Assembly: GCA_003282965.1 (NCBI GenBank)
Contig: QBYF01000008.1
Coordinates: forward strand, 1-43,067
Direction of reading: 5' to 3'
From: Pelagibacteraceae bacterium AG-325-E13
Lineage (GTDB): Bacteria; Pseudomonadota; Alphaproteobacteria; Pelagibacterales; Pelagibacteraceae
Length of the DNA: 43,067 bases
In this document: one piece after another, positions 1 to 8,129 of the stretch
Layout of the letters: the number at the start of each line of letters is the position of its first letter
Position numbering within the stretch: the first letter of the stretch is position 1
The notes under the pieces: model-generated
Databases searched by the model: none
What the model saw: only the letters and a program-made list of their open reading frames with translations
What the model was told of the DNA's origin: nothing
Position numbers and translations under genes: made by a program

Positions 1-2
1 TA

Positions 3-353
3 ATAATTTATTTTATATTGTTAAATTTCAACATTGTTAATGCAGAAACTAATTCTATAGATTCGAACAATATTTTTAAAAATTTACGATGTTTAATTTG
101 CCAGGGTCAATCTGTCGCTGACTCAAATTCTGAGTTTGCTCAGACAATTAAGTTGGTTGTAAAAGATCAAATTAAAAATGGTAAGTCAGAGAGTGAAATA
201 TATGATTTTTTAATTGAAAAATATGGAGAATGGATTGTCTACAAACCACCATTAAATAAAGTTAATTTTTTATTGTGGTTATTGCCATATTTAGCTTTTG
301 TGACCGGCGGAGTAATAATTTTTTTATTATTCAAAAAAAGGTTTAATAGCTAG
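3..353 (+). CDS. ccmH: Cytochrome c-type biogenesis protein CcmH (5' partial)
   Basis: This is the periplasmic, membrane-anchored thiol protein of the cytochrome c maturation (Ccm) system, which keeps the apocytochrome CXXC reduced for heme ligation. The diagnostic motif LRCLICQGQ with its CXXC pair lies near the N terminus, followed by the family-typical segment ending in KYGEWIVYKPP. A C-terminal membrane helix (WLLPYLAFVTGGVIIFLLF) and a short basic tail close the protein, which matches the usual short alphaproteobacterial form. The reading frame is open to the left edge. The upstream residues IIYFILLNFNIVNA look like the end of a signal peptide, so the TTG at 18 is probably not the start and the true start lies outside the window. 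Other ccm genes presumably lie upstream. Confidence 0.93.
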   Translation: MIYFILLNFNIVNAETNSIDSNNIFKNLRCLICQGQSVADSNSEFAQTIKLVVKDQIKNGKSESEIYDFLIEKYGEWIVYKPPLNKVNFLLWLLPYLAFVTGGVIIFLLFKKRFNS

Positions 354-400
354 ATAAAAGGCATCTATACATATGGAAGATTTAATTGTACTTTCTGATT

Positions 401-904
401 ATGAAATTTAATTTTTTGGTATTTTTAGCTTTACTTACTTTTACTCTTAATTCTTCTTTAGCAGATGAAGGGAGTAAAGATATATCTTTTTATGCAGGTA
501 CGTTTGATGTAATCGATAAGGAAGGTGATGATCAGACAAGTTTATTTGGTATTGAACATAGAAATCCCACTCTATTTAGAGATACCTTTTTAGGAAAGTT
601 TTCTCCTGTTACAGGAGGATTCATGACTGGAGATAGCTCGGTTTATTTGTACACAGGTGTTGAAGGTCAATATGGTATTGGACCGTTAAAAATTTTACCA
701 AGTTTCACGCCTGGCGTATATGAGAAAGGTGACGGTAAAGATCTAGGGAATGTTTTAGAATTCAAAAGTGAAATTAAACTAGGTTTTGATATTTTTGAAA
801 ATTCACAAATAGGTTATAGCTACAGTCATATCTCAAATAATAACTGGGGAGATACTAACCCAGGTACAGACAATCAACAGATTACATTTTCTAAAAATTT
901 TTAA
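401..904 (+). CDS. PagL-like lipid A 3-O-deacylase / acyloxyacyl hydrolase family outer-membrane protein
   Basis: The product is a 167-residue protein with a clear signal peptide (MKFNFLVFLALLTFTLNSSLA, cleavage near residue 20) and a terminal Phe, as expected for an outer-membrane beta-barrel. The segment SYSHISNNNWGDTNPG matches the PagL active-site strand, where His and Ser two residues apart are catalytic (here H143 and S145). The third acidic residue of PagL is not obvious; D157 is the nearest candidate. PagL removes the 3-O-linked acyl chain of lipid A in the outer membrane. The start at ATG 401 is preferred over TTG 386 because it begins the signal peptide directly. It lies 47 bases after ccmH with no terminator seen between them. 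The fold and family are fairly secure; catalytic activity is inferred. Confidence 0.72.
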   Translation: MKFNFLVFLALLTFTLNSSLADEGSKDISFYAGTFDVIDKEGDDQTSLFGIEHRNPTLFRDTFLGKFSPVTGGFMTGDSSVYLYTGVEGQYGIGPLKILPSFTPGVYEKGDGKDLGNVLEFKSEIKLGFDIFENSQIGYSYSHISNNNWGDTNPGTDNQQITFSKNF

Positions 905-910
905 AAAATA

Positions 911-2062
911 ATGAATTTAAAGGATTGTCATAATTTCAAGGATTTTAGAAAACTAGCAAAAAAAAAGTTACCCTCTCCAATTTTTCATTACATAGATGGT
1001 GCTGCTGATGATGAAATCACTTATGCTAGAAACACAAGTGCTTTTGATGACGTTGACTTAGTTCCAAATGTACTAAGAGGAGTTGAGAACGTTGATTTAT
1101 CAACTACGATATTTGGTAAAAAACTTGATCTACCTTTTTATCTTGCTCCCACTGCTTTACAAAGACTTTTTCATTATGATGGGGAAAGAGCGGTTGGAAG
1201 AGCTGCGCAGAAATTTAACACTATGTTTGGTGTTTCAGCTTTAGCAACTGTAAGCGTAGAGGAAATCTCCTCCATGATTGATACACCAAAAATGTTCCAA
1301 TTTTATTTTCATAAAGATAGAGGATTAAATGACTCTTGTTTAGAAAGAGCAAAAGCAGCTAAATTTGACGTCATGGCTTTAACAGTTGATACAATAACTG
1401 GAGGAAATCGAGAACGAGATTTAAGGACTGGTTTTACATCTCCACCTAAATTAACTTTATCAAGTTTATTTAGTTTTGCTACTAAACCAATGTGGGGAAT
1501 AAACTATTTAACAAAAGGCAAGTTTGAATTACCTCATCTTCAAGATTTTGTGGAAGAGGGTACTAGCACCAACTCTTCCATAGGAAATTATTTTTCTACT
1601 ATGTTAGATCAATCTATGAATTGGAAAGATGCAGAAAAACTTTGCTCAAAATGGGGCGGTCATTTCGCTTTAAAAGGAGTTATGAGCGTTGAAGATGCAA
1701 AAAGAGCGGTTGATATTGGATGCACTGGTATAATGGTTTCAAATCATGGCGGAAGACAACTTGATGGATCAAGATCTCCATTTGATCAACTAGCAGAGAT
1801 TGTTGATGCGGTGGGAGATAAATTGGATGTAATTTGTGAGGGAGGAATTCACAGAGGAACTCATATGCTTAAAGCTTTATCATTAGGCGCCAAAGCATGC
1901 TCAGGAGGAAGACTTTACTTGTATGCGTTAGCTGCAGCTGGCCAAGCAGGCGTAGAAAGAGCTTTAGGTCAGTATAAAGCAGAACTACAAAGAGATATGA
2001 AATTAATGGGATGTACAAAAATAAGTGATCTAAATAGAAAAAATTTAAGATTTAGAAAATAA
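911..2062 (+). CDS. FMN-dependent L-2-hydroxyacid dehydrogenase, LldD-like (paralog 1)
   Basis: This is a 383-residue alpha-hydroxyacid dehydrogenase of the LldD / glycolate oxidase family, which oxidises L-lactate or similar L-2-hydroxyacids with FMN and passes electrons to the respiratory chain. The visible family landmarks are FHYIDGAADDE near the N terminus, QFYFHKDR, LTVDTITGGNRERD, the FMN-side lysine in FALKGVMSVEDA, and the catalytic His/Arg block SNHGGRQLDG. The tail GRLYLYALAAAGQAGVERAL resembles LldD more than plant glycolate oxidase, and the central insertion is also LldD-like. The FMN-phosphate region reads EGGIHRGT where the family usually has DGGVRRGT. The gene starts 6 bases after the PagL-like gene and overlaps the next paralog by one base (TAATG). 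The exact substrate cannot be read from sequence. Confidence 0.88.
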   Translation: MNLKDCHNFKDFRKLAKKKLPSPIFHYIDGAADDEITYARNTSAFDDVDLVPNVLRGVENVDLSTTIFGKKLDLPFYLAPTALQRLFHYDGERAVGRAAQKFNTMFGVSALATVSVEEISSMIDTPKMFQFYFHKDRGLNDSCLERAKAAKFDVMALTVDTITGGNRERDLRTGFTSPPKLTLSSLFSFATKPMWGINYLTKGKFELPHLQDFVEEGTSTNSSIGNYFSTMLDQSMNWKDAEKLCSKWGGHFALKGVMSVEDAKRAVDIGCTGIMVSNHGGRQLDGSRSPFDQLAEIVDAVGDKLDVICEGGIHRGTHMLKALSLGAKACSGGRLYLYALAAAGQAGVERALGQYKAELQRDMKLMGCTKISDLNRKNLRFRK

Positions 2063-3219
2063 TGAGTTTAAAAGATTGTTACAATTTTGAAGACTTTAGA
2101 AAACTTGCCAAAAAAAAATTACCTTCTCCAATTTTTCACTATATTGATGGTGGAGCAGACGATGAGTCAACTTTAAGAAGAAACACAGAATCTTTTAATG
2201 ATTGTGATTTAGTTCCTAATATTCTTGCGAGCGTTGGTAAACCCGATTTATCTACTACTTTATTTGGAAAAAAAATTGACATGCCCGTTTTTCTTTCACC
2301 AGCTGCAATGCAAAGACTATATCACCCTGATGGAGACAGAGCGTCGGCAAAAGCGGCAGAAAAATTTAACACATTTTATAGCATGTCATCCATGGGCAAT
2401 AATACTATTGAAGAAGTTTCAAATATTTCTAGTGGACCTAAACTATTTCAACTATATGTTCATAAAGACAGATCAATTTCTGATGATTTAATTGAGAGAT
2501 CAAGAAGAACTGGATTTGACGCAATGTGTTTAACAGTTGATACTCTTGTAGCGGGCAATAGAGAAAAAGATCATAGAACAGGATTTACTACTCCGCCGAA
2601 ACTTACATTTCAAAGCCTAATGAGTTTTGCGATGCGACCTCAATGGGTTTTCAATTATTTAACAGGCAAAAAATTTGAACTAGCAAATGTTAAAAAAAAA
2701 ACTGACAAAGGAACAAATATAGCAAAATCAGTTATTGAATATATTAATGAACAATACGATCCTGCTATGGGCTGGAAAGATGCAGAATATTGTGCAAAAA
2801 AATGGAACGGACCTTTCGCTTTGAAAGGAGTCATGTCCGTTGAGGATGCAAAAAGAGCTATTGATATTGGGTGCACTGCAATCATGATATCTAATCATGG
2901 AGGACGTCAACTTGATGGATCTCGGTCACCCTTTGATCAAGTTAAAGCAATATCAGACGCTGTTGGAGATAAGTTAGAAATTATTTTAGATGGAGGCGTT
3001 AGAAGAGGAACACATGTATTAAAAGCTATTGCAGCAGGCGCTAAGGCTTGTAGTTTTGGTAAAATGTTTTTATTTTCTTTAGCTGCGGGAGGACAAAAAG
3101 GTGTTGAACACTTATTACAAAATATGTATGACGAAATAAATAGAAATATGGTTTTGATGGGATGCAAAAATTTAAAAGAGTTGAATAGTTCAAAATTAAT
3201 TTATAGAAATAGAAATTGA
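2062..3219 (+). CDS. FMN-dependent L-2-hydroxyacid dehydrogenase, LldD-like (paralog 2)
   Basis: This is a tandem paralog of the preceding gene, 385 residues and roughly 60% identical by eye over its whole length, sharing the start LPSPIFHYIDG and all main catalytic blocks (QLYVHKDR, LTVDTLVAGNRE, FALKGVMSVEDA, SNHGGRQLDG). It keeps the canonical DGGVRRGT FMN-phosphate motif, but the usual GRxFLY segment becomes GKMFLFSLAAGGQ. The paralogs therefore differ at cofactor-proximal positions and in several residues likely near the substrate pocket. The start ATG overlaps the upstream stop in TAATG, which implies translational coupling and balanced expression. Likely cytoplasmic-face membrane-associated oxidation of L-2-hydroxyacids; the two copies may have different substrates. 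Confidence 0.87.
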   Translation: MSLKDCYNFEDFRKLAKKKLPSPIFHYIDGGADDESTLRRNTESFNDCDLVPNILASVGKPDLSTTLFGKKIDMPVFLSPAAMQRLYHPDGDRASAKAAEKFNTFYSMSSMGNNTIEEVSNISSGPKLFQLYVHKDRSISDDLIERSRRTGFDAMCLTVDTLVAGNREKDHRTGFTTPPKLTFQSLMSFAMRPQWVFNYLTGKKFELANVKKKTDKGTNIAKSVIEYINEQYDPAMGWKDAEYCAKKWNGPFALKGVMSVEDAKRAIDIGCTAIMISNHGGRQLDGSRSPFDQVKAISDAVGDKLEIILDGGVRRGTHVLKAIAAGAKACSFGKMFLFSLAAGGQKGVEHLLQNMYDEINRNMVLMGCKNLKELNSSKLIYRNRN

Positions 3220-3236
3220 AGGTAAATTTTTAAAAT

Positions 3237-4403
3237 ATGAAACTGGCAAAAAGCTTAGATAGATTAGGAACAGAAACTGCTTTTAGTGTTCTTGCTGAGG
3301 CAAAAAAACTAGAGGCCGCTGGCAAACCTATGATACATCTTGGATTAGGCCAACCAGATTTTAAAACACCAAAACATATTGTCGAAGCAGCAAAAAAAGC
3401 TTTAGACGATGGTCATCATGGTTATGTTTTATCAAATGGAATTCTTGAGTGTAGACAGTCAGTAACCAGAAAAATAAAAAAATTATATAACCAGGATATT
3501 GATCCTGAAAGAATAATTATAATGCCTGGAGGAAAACCTACAATGAGTTACGCTATCCAATGTTTTGGTGAACCAGGTGCAGAAATTATACATCCAACTC
3601 CTGCATTTCCAATTTATGAGTCTATGATTAATTTTACAGGTGCAAAAGCTGTTCCTTATGATTTAACTGAAGATAAAGATTTAAAATTTAATCCAGAAAA
3701 AATTTTATCACTAATAACTGATAAAACTAGGCTATTAGTTTTAATCAATCCAAATAATCCTACAGGAAGTTTTGTTGAAAAATCAGACATCGATGTATTA
3801 GCTGAAGGTCTAAAAAAACATCCACATGTAACTATATTAAGTGATGAAATTTACAGCAGACAAATTTTTGATGGAAAAGAAATGCCATCATTTTTTAAAT
3901 ATCCAGAATTAAGAGAAAGATTAATTGTTCTAGAGGGATGGAGTAAAGCATATTCAATGACAGGATGGAGGTTAGGATGGAGTTTCTGGCCTGAAAAATT
4001 AGTAGAGCACATAAATAAATTGTTAATCAATAGTGTTTCTTGTGTGAATGCAGCAGCCCAGTTTGCAGGAATTGCGGCTTTGGATGGATCCGACGAGTCA
4101 ATAAATCAGATGATGGATAAATTTACAATTAGAAGAAAACTTATTCATGAGGGCTTAAATGATTTACCTGGTGTTGAATGTAGTTTACCAGGAGGAGCAT
4201 TTTACGCTTTCCCAAAAGTTATTGGCACAGGTATGAATGGTTCGGAGTTTGCAAAAAAATGTATGCATGAGGCAGGTGTAGCTATAGTGCCTGGAACGGC
4301 ATTTGGAAAAACTGCAAAGGATTACGTAAGATTTAGTTTTGCAGCCTCGCAAGCTAACATTTCAGAAGCTCTTGAAAATATTAAAAAAATGTTAGCTAAA
4401 TAA
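3237..4403 (+). CDS. Class I/II PLP-dependent aminotransferase (aspartate aminotransferase family)
   Basis: This 388-residue fold-type I aminotransferase shows LGLGQPDFKTPKHI near the N terminus, INPNNPTGSF, LSDEIYSRQIF, and the PLP lysine in GWSKAYSMTGWRLGW. The length and motif order are those of the AspC/PatA-like subgroup with broad amino acid / oxoacid specificity. It lies 17 bases after the second hydroxyacid dehydrogenase and 36 bases before a GlcD-like gene, so a role in aminating or deaminating the 2-oxoacids made by its neighbours is plausible. A serine-glyoxylate or alanine-glyoxylate type reaction would fit the context, but this is an inference. No defects are visible. Confidence 0.85.
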   Translation: MKLAKSLDRLGTETAFSVLAEAKKLEAAGKPMIHLGLGQPDFKTPKHIVEAAKKALDDGHHGYVLSNGILECRQSVTRKIKKLYNQDIDPERIIIMPGGKPTMSYAIQCFGEPGAEIIHPTPAFPIYESMINFTGAKAVPYDLTEDKDLKFNPEKILSLITDKTRLLVLINPNNPTGSFVEKSDIDVLAEGLKKHPHVTILSDEIYSRQIFDGKEMPSFFKYPELRERLIVLEGWSKAYSMTGWRLGWSFWPEKLVEHINKLLINSVSCVNAAAQFAGIAALDGSDESINQMMDKFTIRRKLIHEGLNDLPGVECSLPGGAFYAFPKVIGTGMNGSEFAKKCMHEAGVAIVPGTAFGKTAKDYVRFSFAASQANISEALENIKKMLAK

Positions 4404-4439
4404 GCTTTATTTTCCCTAAATTTGAATTAATATCTACAT

Positions 4440-5813
4440 ATGAATGAACAAGTTCAGTCAGAACTAAAAAAAATTTTTAATGGTAGATTTTCTACATCTG
4501 TATCTACTAGAACTAATTATGCTAGAGGTGAAGACACTTATGATCCTGTTCTATCTCAGGCTGTAGTTTTTCCTGAAACAAACTCTGAAGTGTCTAAAAT
4601 TTTAAAACTTTGTAATGATCACAAAGTACCCGTTGTACCTTTTGGAACAGGCACTTCTTTAGAGGGAAATGTGGTAGGGAATGATAAGGGTATTACAATT
4701 TCTCTGGAAAAAATGAACAAAGTTTTAAGTGTAAATGTTGAGGACTTTGATTGTAGAGTTCAGGCATGCGTTACTAAAGAACAATTAAATGATTATTTAA
4801 GAGAAGATGGAGTTTTCTTTCCTATTGATCCCGGAGCTAATGCAGCTATTGGAGGTATGGCTTCAACATCAGCATCAGGAACAATGGCCGTAAAATACGG
4901 GACGATGAAGACAGTTATTACTGGTTTAACAGTTGTTCTCCCTAATGGAGACATCATAAACACAGGAAGCAGAACAAAAAAAACCTCAGCAGGATATAAT
5001 TTAACAAATCTCTTTATTGGCTCTGAGGGTACTCTCGGAATAATAACTGAGATACAGTTAAGGCTATCTCCAATTCCAGAGAGCATTATGAGCGCTGTTT
5101 GTCATTTTAAAACTTTGGAAGACGCCGTTAAGACTGCTCAACAGATTATTCAATACGGCGTACCAATAGCTAGAATTGAGATGTTAAATAAAGATCAAAT
5201 GGATATTAGTATTAATTATTCAAAACTAAAAGACCTTAAAGTTCTACCGACTTTATTTTTTGAATTTCATGGGTCAGAGTCGTCTAACAAAGAGAATATT
5301 AAAGTTGTAGAGGAAATCTCTAATGATAATAATGGAAGCTCCTTTAAGTGGGCAAAAGATTTAGCTGAAAGAAATAAATTATGGCAAGCTCGTTGGGATG
5401 TTTATTATTCTGTAAAAGCACTGATAAAAAACGGACGAGTTTATTCCACTGACGTGTGTCTTCCAATTTCAAAGATCACTGAATGTGTAAATTTTGCCGA
5501 AGAAGAAACAAAAAAATTTGGACTTAGAGCCCCAATGGTTGGACATTTAGGGGATGGGAATTTTCATGTAATTTTACCCTACGACCCTCAAAAAAAAGAA
5601 ACATATAAAAAGATAAGAGAATTTAGCGATTTGCTAATAAAAAAAACTTTAGAGCTTAATGGAACAATTACGGGAGAGCATGGTATAGGTCTCCATAAAA
5701 AAGATTATCTTTTAAAAGAGCATGGAGACAACATACCAGTTATGAAATCAATAAAAAGAACACTTGATCCTAATAATATTATGAATCCTGGTAAGATTTT
5801 CGATTTAAATTAA
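4440..5813 (+). CDS. FAD-linked 2-hydroxyacid dehydrogenase, GlcD / D-lactate dehydrogenase-like
   Basis: This 457-residue protein belongs to the FAD-linked oxidase (VAO/PCMH) family. The FAD-binding part contains VVPFGTGTSLEG, PGANAAIGGMASTSASG and FIGSEGTLGIIT, and the C-terminal part has GHLGDGNFHVIL and GTITGEHGIGLHK, which are hallmarks of GlcD, bacterial D-lactate dehydrogenase (cytochrome type) and D-2-hydroxyglutarate dehydrogenase. No GlcE or GlcF subunit gene lies nearby, so a stand-alone D-lactate or D-2-hydroxyacid dehydrogenase (Dld-like) is more likely than a glycolate oxidase complex. It complements the two L-specific FMN enzymes upstream. The start at ATG 4440 gives a normal N terminus. 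The specific substrate is unresolved. Confidence 0.86.
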   Translation: MNEQVQSELKKIFNGRFSTSVSTRTNYARGEDTYDPVLSQAVVFPETNSEVSKILKLCNDHKVPVVPFGTGTSLEGNVVGNDKGITISLEKMNKVLSVNVEDFDCRVQACVTKEQLNDYLREDGVFFPIDPGANAAIGGMASTSASGTMAVKYGTMKTVITGLTVVLPNGDIINTGSRTKKTSAGYNLTNLFIGSEGTLGIITEIQLRLSPIPESIMSAVCHFKTLEDAVKTAQQIIQYGVPIARIEMLNKDQMDISINYSKLKDLKVLPTLFFEFHGSESSNKENIKVVEEISNDNNGSSFKWAKDLAERNKLWQARWDVYYSVKALIKNGRVYSTDVCLPISKITECVNFAEEETKKFGLRAPMVGHLGDGNFHVILPYDPQKKETYKKIREFSDLLIKKTLELNGTITGEHGIGLHKKDYLLKEHGDNIPVMKSIKRTLDPNNIMNPGKIFDLN

Positions 5814-5821
5814 TTATCCTA

Positions 5822-6775
5822 ATGAAAAAGATTCTTATTACTAGAAAGCTTCTCAGATCCAGTGAAGACAAGGCATCAAAAATATTTAATGCGAAATTTA
5901 ACACTAACGACGAATTATATTCTCAAGAAAAATTAATACACCTTAGTGCTGGTTGTGATGGAATTTTATCTGCTCTCACTGATAAATTAGATGCAGAAAC
6001 AATAAAAAAATTACCTGATAGTATTAAGATACTATCAAATTTTGCAGTAGGATTTGGAAATATCGATTTAGAAGCAGCAAAAAAAAAAAATATCATAGTT
6101 ACAAACACCCCTGAAGTTTTAACTGATGCAACAGCAGAAATTGGAATTTTGTTAATTTTAGGTGCGTGTAGAAGAGCACCGGAAGGTATCGAAGCTGCAA
6201 AAAAATCAAATTGGAAATGGTCGGCCGATTACCTGATAGGAAAACAATTAACAGGAACTAGATTAGGAATTTTAGGTATGGGTAGAATTGGAAGAAAAAT
6301 TGCAAGTATTGCAAAAGCCTTAGGTATGATAATTCATTATCATAATCGATCAAGACTGAGTGATGATAAAGAAAATGGAGCAATTTATCACAAAGATCTT
6401 AAAAGTTTTTTAAGTGTTTCAGATGTATTATCAGTTTGTTGTCCTGCTACAAAAGAAACAACTGATTTAATTAACAAAGAAACTCTAGAGTATTTGCCAC
6501 AAGGAGCAGTAGTAACTAATGTTGCTCGAGGAGATATTGTAAATGATAACGCATTAATAGATGCTTTAAATAGAAGAAAAGTTTATGCTGTCGGATTAGA
6601 TGTATATAAAGGGGAGCCAAATCTAAATCCTGGTTATTTAAAACATAAAAGTGCATTTATTCTTCCACATCTAGGAAGCGCTTCAAAACTCACTCGTACA
6701 GCAATGGCAGATCTTGCAATAGATAATATTGATGAGTTTTTTAAAAGTGGAAGCTGTAAAAACAAAGTAAATTAA
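5822..6775 (+). CDS. NAD(P)-dependent D-2-hydroxyacid dehydrogenase (glyoxylate/hydroxypyruvate reductase-like)
   Basis: This 317-residue enzyme has the D-isomer-specific 2-hydroxyacid dehydrogenase fold. The Rossmann motif is LGILGMGRIGRKIA. The catalytic Arg is in VARGDIVNDNAL, the Glu in DVYKGEPNLNP, and the His in ILPHLGSAS. The segment NFAVGFGNIDLEAA resembles the glyoxylate reductase (GyaR) subgroup. It reversibly reduces glyoxylate, hydroxypyruvate or related 2-oxoacids in the cytoplasm. The gene starts 8 bases after the GlcD-like gene, so the two are almost certainly cotranscribed. Together they could interconvert a hydroxyacid and its oxoacid with different electron acceptors (quinone versus NAD(P)H). 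It ends the first operon segment; 118 non-coding bases follow. Confidence 0.87.
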   Translation: MKKILITRKLLRSSEDKASKIFNAKFNTNDELYSQEKLIHLSAGCDGILSALTDKLDAETIKKLPDSIKILSNFAVGFGNIDLEAAKKKNIIVTNTPEVLTDATAEIGILLILGACRRAPEGIEAAKKSNWKWSADYLIGKQLTGTRLGILGMGRIGRKIASIAKALGMIIHYHNRSRLSDDKENGAIYHKDLKSFLSVSDVLSVCCPATKETTDLINKETLEYLPQGAVVTNVARGDIVNDNALIDALNRRKVYAVGLDVYKGEPNLNPGYLKHKSAFILPHLGSASKLTRTAMADLAIDNIDEFFKSGSCKNKVN

Positions 6776-6812
6776 ACAAAAATAATCAAATTCTAGTTTC
6801 GGTTGTAAGCGG

Positions 6813-6893
6813 CAAATTTAGTTTAATTTGGGTGGGACTCTCTTAAATTTATATGTTTAAATATTTTTAATTATTAATAATTAAGGGGGACAT
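6813..6893 (+). promoter_or_regulatory. Leader and strong ribosome binding site of the TRAP binding-protein gene
   Basis: The 118-base gap before dctP is the largest inside this gene group. It contains a 6-bp hairpin (CAAATT at 6813-6818 with AATTTG at 6825-6830), a weak promoter-like pair (TTGGGT at 6828-6833 and TATGTT at 6852-6857, spacing 18) and a purine-rich Shine-Dalgarno AAGGGGGA at 6883-6890 close to ATG 6894. That ribosome site is far stronger than those of most genes in this window, consistent with high production of a periplasmic binding protein. The promoter assignment is weak because AT-rich DNA gives such matches by chance. Confidence 0.4.
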
Positions 6894-8045
6894 ATGTCAA
6901 AAAAAACGATCAAAGGAGTCAAAACTCCTTCAAGACGTAAGTTCTTTAAAGCAGCAGCAGCTACGGGTGTTGCAGCGGCAGCTACAGTTGCAATGCCAAA
7001 CATTGCATTCGGTGCTCCGAAAACTTTAAAGATGCAAGCAGCTTGGCCTTCAGGAGCAAATATATTCTTCGAAATGGCTGGCGACTATGCAAAAATGGTA
7101 AGCGACATGTCAGGTGGTGAGTTGAAGATAGATCTTCAACCAGTTGGTTCAGTTGTAAAAACTGGAGAAATTGGCCAAGCAGTAAGTTCAGGTGTACTAG
7201 ATATGGGACACTGGGTAACTGCATACTGGTATGGAAAAAACGCTGCCGCTTCATTATTTGGTACAGGTCCGTCATACGGAATGTCATCTCAAGAAGTAAT
7301 GGGATGGATGGAGTATGGTGGAGGTAGAAAACTATATGAAGAAACACTTTCAAAAGTTGGTTTCGATTATGTTGGTTTCTTCCACATGCCTATGCCTGCT
7401 CAGCCTTTTGGTTGGTTCAAAAAGAACGTAACTAAAGTGTCTGATGTTAAAGGTATGAAGTATAGAACAGTTGGTTTAGCGACTAACGTATTAACAGCAA
7501 TGGGAATGGTAGTTAGACAATTACCTGGTGGTGAAATTCAACCTGCAATGAAAACAGGATTGATTGAAGCTGCTGAGTTTAACAACCCAACTTCAGACTC
7601 TCAGTTTGGTATGCAAGACGTTTCTAAGCATTATCACTTAGGAAGCTTCCACCAATCTCAAGAGATGTTTGAAATTCCAGTAAATAAAAAGACATTTAAT
7701 GGTTTATCGCCTGCACACCAAGCGATACTTAAAAATGCTGCTTATGCTGCGAATACAGACAACTACTTCAAAGCGTTAGTGAGATACTCAGCTGATTTAT
7801 CTAAATTGATGAATCAACATAAAGTAAATGTGTATCAAACATCTGATGAAATCTTAGCTCAACAATTAAAAGGTTGGGATAAAGTAATAGGTGATTTCAA
7901 TAAGAAAGATCCATTCTTTAAGAAAATTGTAGATTCTCAGAAGAAATACGCTAAGAGAGTTATGAAATACTTGCTCATGAATCAGCCAAATTACAAATTG
8001 GCTTATGAAAATGAGTTTGGAAACATTGCTAAAGTTAAAATTTAG
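6894..8045 (+). CDS. dctP: TRAP transporter substrate-binding protein, DctP family (TakP-like), Tat-exported
   Basis: This 383-residue periplasmic binding protein delivers a small organic acid to the DctQM membrane complex encoded downstream. The N terminus carries a twin-arginine signal (SRRKFF at residues 13-18, then an Ala-rich hydrophobic stretch, likely cleavage near residue 40). The mature part has the DctP pattern, including GMKYRTVGLATNVLTAMGM and, near the C-terminal third, EAAEFNNPTSDSQFG followed by the KHYHLGSFHQ and VNKKTFNGL segments, a layout like the TakP subgroup that binds 2-oxoacids with a cation. Given the hydroxyacid dehydrogenases just upstream, lactate, pyruvate or a related acid is the most likely ligand; this is inference. 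An intrinsic terminator follows its stop codon, so it is probably made in excess over the membrane subunits. Confidence 0.92.
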   Translation: MSKKTIKGVKTPSRRKFFKAAAATGVAAAATVAMPNIAFGAPKTLKMQAAWPSGANIFFEMAGDYAKMVSDMSGGELKIDLQPVGSVVKTGEIGQAVSSGVLDMGHWVTAYWYGKNAAASLFGTGPSYGMSSQEVMGWMEYGGGRKLYEETLSKVGFDYVGFFHMPMPAQPFGWFKKNVTKVSDVKGMKYRTVGLATNVLTAMGMVVRQLPGGEIQPAMKTGLIEAAEFNNPTSDSQFGMQDVSKHYHLGSFHQSQEMFEIPVNKKTFNGLSPAHQAILKNAAYAANTDNYFKALVRYSADLSKLMNQHKVNVYQTSDEILAQQLKGWDKVIGDFNKKDPFFKKIVDSQKKYAKRVMKYLLMNQPNYKLAYENEFGNIAKVKI

Positions 8046-8061
8046 TAAGTTTTAAAAATTT

Positions 8062-8093
8062 AAAAAGGGGAGACATTTGTTCTCCCCTTTTTT
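8062..8093 (+). terminator. Intrinsic terminator / attenuator between dctP and dctQ
   Basis: A perfect 12-bp stem pairs AAAAAGGGGAGA (8062-8073) with TCTCCCCTTTTT (8081-8092) around a 7-base loop, and a T-run ends the right arm. It begins 16 bases after the dctP stop and 36 bases before the dctQ start, with no separate strong promoter evident before dctQ. Partial readthrough would give high binding protein and low membrane-complex expression. It is the clearest rho-independent terminator in the window. Confidence 0.88.
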
Positions 8094-8129
8094 ATGGAAA
8101 AAATCAAAAATTTAGAATAGTTTATTTTT

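Noticed and set aside
373-411. 12-codon open frame before the PagL-like gene
   Set aside because: Too short to judge, overlaps the start of a better gene and has no family resemblance; at most a leader peptide.
6813-6830. Hairpin before dctP as a riboswitch or terminator
   Set aside because: The 6-bp A/T-rich stem has no T-run and no recognisable aptamer; AT-rich DNA gives such stems by chance.
6982-7353. 123-residue open frame on the minus strand inside dctP
   Set aside because: It is opposite a clear binding-protein gene, with biased composition and no start signal.
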